A stretch of 64,000 nucleotides of DNA from Flavobacteriia bacterium (GTDB taxonomy: Bacteria; Bacteroidota; Bacteroidia; Flavobacteriales_D; Crocinitomicaceae). Location: the NCBI GenBank assembly GCA_016183815.1, contig JACPDW010000010.1, forward strand, positions 124,001-188,000. The letters are read 5' to 3'. The notes below the pieces were generated by a model. The model did not search any database. It had not been told where the DNA came from and saw only the letters and a list, made by a program, of their open reading frames with translations. The position numbers and the translations under genes are program-made. Positions 62,517 to 64,000 of the stretch are shown here, piece by piece (the stretch's first letter is position 1; each line of letters begins with the position of its first letter).

Positions 62517-62524
62517 TAATTTTG
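62517..62524 (+). promoter_or_regulatory. -7 box of the terminal histidine kinase gene
   Basis: TAATTTTG fits TAnnTTTG and lies 21 bp before the TTG start at 62538. Its first three bases are also an in-frame TAA stop, so the gene cannot start further upstream. Confidence 0.5.
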
Positions 62525-62537
62525 CTCAAACTTTATC

Positions 62538-64000
62538 TTGAAAAAATTTTCCATATACATATTATTTCTTTTCGCTATTTTGTTTGCTTTTATACTTCTC
62601 ATCAAATTAGATGGGAAGAGAAAACAAAGTGAGTTAGATTCTTTTAATCTAAACTTAGAGCATGAACACAAAGATATTTTAAGTGTATTACAATCAAACA
62701 TTAAAATCTATACTGGTTTTGTAGCAGCTTTACGTTCTTTTACTATCAACAATAGTGCTTTTCCAAACGAAAATGAAATGAAAAATTTTTTGTTGGAAAT
62801 TGTGAATGAATTGCCTTTTAAAGACAGTTTAATCGTTTCATTTATAGACACTTCACAGGTGTTTAAATATAGTGTAACTCCCTATAAAATAGACCCTTCA
62901 AATTTAAAAGGCAAAAATGTTAAAAATATTCGAAGTACAAAAGAAATTGCAAAATTAAAAACATTAATTGAAAAAGGAAAACACATCACATTGTTTAAAC
63001 CAATCAATTTAATAGAAGGATATCCAGCTTTTCCATTTAATTTCCCTGCAATAGATAAAAATGGTAAAAGATTGGGTTACATAGCTCCTTTAATCAGACT
63101 CCACTATTTTTTAAGTGCTATTTTAGACAAAAAATCCGAATTCTATCATCGATTTTCCATTGATGGAATTGTTTTTACTCGCTTTGCCGTTTATGACAAA
63201 AGTAAAATTTATCATTCAAAAAAAGACACAGATTTTGTAAATAATTTTGATGAAAAAGAGTATAAAATAAAAACTAGTATTCTTCCTTTTCATGGTCTTC
63301 CATTAAAAGTTGAAACAAGATATAAATCTAAACCAGTAGAAAGTACTTCTTTAAACTATTTGATTTATGCTTGGTGTATTTTGTTCCTAGTTTTTGTGAT
63401 TATAAGTTTTTTACAAGCAAAACACAATCAAAAAATTGTTGAGAAATTAGCTTTTGCACATAGAGAATTAAGAAATATTAATAGGCAACAAGAAAAAAAT
63501 CTTAACAAAATTAAAAATCTAATTCGTGAAATACACCATAGAGTAAAAAACAATTTACAGATAATTTCTAGTTTACTTAACCTTCAAAGTCAAGAAGAAA
63601 TTAGTATTGAAGTAAAAAACGCATTGTTGTCCACTAAATCTAGAGTTCAATCTATGGCCTTGGTGCACAATAAATTATATGGAAATGAAAATTTTGACGC
63701 CATTAATGCTAATGAATATATTACCTCATTGTGTGAAAACATTTCTCAAATGTATGAAAGTAAAAAAGATGCTGTAAAAACAGAAATTCTTATAGATAAA
63801 ACATTAACACTTTCTATAGATACAGTAATTCCACTAGGTTTAATGTTGAATGAATTATTAACAAATACTTTTAAATACGCTTTTGGTGAACAAAAAAAGG
63901 GTCAAATAGGTATTCAACTCACCAAAAATGAAGATGATTATTATGCTTTGATATATAAAGACAGTGGACTTGGTTTTGATTTTGAACAAAAGAGTAAAAA
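62538..64000 (+). CDS. Sensor histidine kinase, HisKA_2 type (3' end outside window)
   Basis: The frame is open for 487 codons to the right edge. A TTG at 62538 is the only sensible start: TAA lies in frame at 62517 and the next ATG is about 80 codons in, after the first membrane helix. Layout: helix (about 4-22), an extracytoplasmic sensor region (about 25-268) with no cofactor motif I recognise, a second helix (about 272-292), a coiled coil, then the HisKA_2 dimerisation block with IREIHHRVKNNLQIISSLLN (phospho-His333 in HHRVKNN) and the N-box LGLMLNELLTNTFKYAF of the ATPase domain. Such kinases usually signal to stand-alone response regulators; the partner is not visible. Confidence 0.9.
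   Translation, partial: MKKFSIYILFLFAILFAFILLIKLDGKRKQSELDSFNLNLEHEHKDILSVLQSNIKIYTGFVAALRSFTINNSAFPNENEMKNFLLEIVNELPFKDSLIVSFIDTSQVFKYSVTPYKIDPSNLKGKNVKNIRSTKEIAKLKTLIEKGKHITLFKPINLIEGYPAFPFNFPAIDKNGKRLGYIAPLIRLHYFLSAILDKKSEFYHRFSIDGIVFTRFAVYDKSKIYHSKKDTDFVNNFDEKEYKIKTSILPFHGLPLKVETRYKSKPVESTSLNYLIYAWCILFLVFVIISFLQAKHNQKIVEKLAFAHRELRNINRQQEKNLNKIKNLIREIHHRVKNNLQIISSLLNLQSQEEISIEVKNALLSTKSRVQSMALVHNKLYGNENFDAINANEYITSLCENISQMYESKKDAVKTEILIDKTLTLSIDTVIPLGLMLNELLTNTFKYAFGEQKKGQIGIQLTKNEDDYYALIYKDSGLGFDFEQKSK

Noticed and set aside
1-64000. tRNA, rRNA, CRISPR, insertion sequence or prophage content
   Set aside because: No cloverleaf-like, array-like or transposase-like sequence was recognised anywhere in the window.

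Overview
This window is chromosomal DNA of a low-GC member of the Bacteroidota, most likely order Flavobacteriales. The evidence is the gliding lipoprotein gene gldB, two type IX secretion (T9SS) cargo proteins (one with a type B gliding-motility C-terminal domain, one with a type A domain), a MurF-alanine racemase fusion, DUF4270, DUF6029 and Omp28 family proteins, and many -7 boxes of the Bacteroidota form TAnnTTTG. I see no rRNA, tRNA, CRISPR array, insertion sequence or prophage. The window is cut at both ends: an O-antigen-ligase-like gene on the left and a sensor histidine kinase on the right.

Layout. 1-3.5 kb: S41 protease, rnpA and an iron-type alcohol dehydrogenase. 3.7-7.6 kb: a tightly overlapping leftward operon of fatty-acid/polyketide-type genes (two complete ketosynthases, a short ketosynthase-like protein, an ACP, a thioesterase and a hotdog dehydratase-like protein). 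This is the best candidate for a specialised or undescribed pathway. 7.7-13.7 kb: an orphan OmpR-type regulator and a 1748-residue secreted T9SS protein. 13.8-20.8 kb: MgtE with a small partner, lysS, then ftsX-DUF3098-uppP (division and lipid-carrier recycling) and a glutaryl-CoA dehydrogenase. 20.9-34.4 kb: prenyl synthase overlapping an RND/MMPL exporter, S9 and M3 peptidases, a metallophosphoesterase, pyrF, a SixA-like phosphatase and two VWA proteins. 34.6-39.5 kb: glmS, a DUF4270 lipoprotein and a half-length glycogen-synthase-like protein, divergent from panC.

39.5-46.3 kb: an HTH-less sigma-54 response regulator, an MlaE/MlaF-type ABC pair without an MCE protein, murF/alr and a small T9SS cargo. 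46.5-50.2 kb: an envelope operon (TlpA thioredoxin, DUF6029 barrel, Omp28 lipoprotein, CPBP protease). 50.2-55.7 kb: thymidine kinase, an acidic conserved protein coupled to an M28 peptidase, an ArsC-like protein and RNase R. 56-58 kb: yicC-gmk-nadD. 58-62.4 kb: nadE and an outer-membrane barrel divergent from gldB, an unusual 320-bp non-coding patch, proC and a YraN-type protein.

Most of the content is housekeeping. The main oddities are a dispersed intergenic element in two copies (3541-3606 and 55823-55911), each in the same orientation upstream of a gene; the compact ketosynthase operon without a reductase or acyltransferase; the anomalous DNA after gldB where gldC might be expected; and frequent non-ATG starts. 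TTG is used by panC, gmk, nadE, the DUF4270 gene and the terminal kinase, and GTG by uppP and murF/alr. Several of these starts are supported by a nearby promoter box or an in-frame upstream stop. All identifications come from reading motifs and recalling families; no database search was run.
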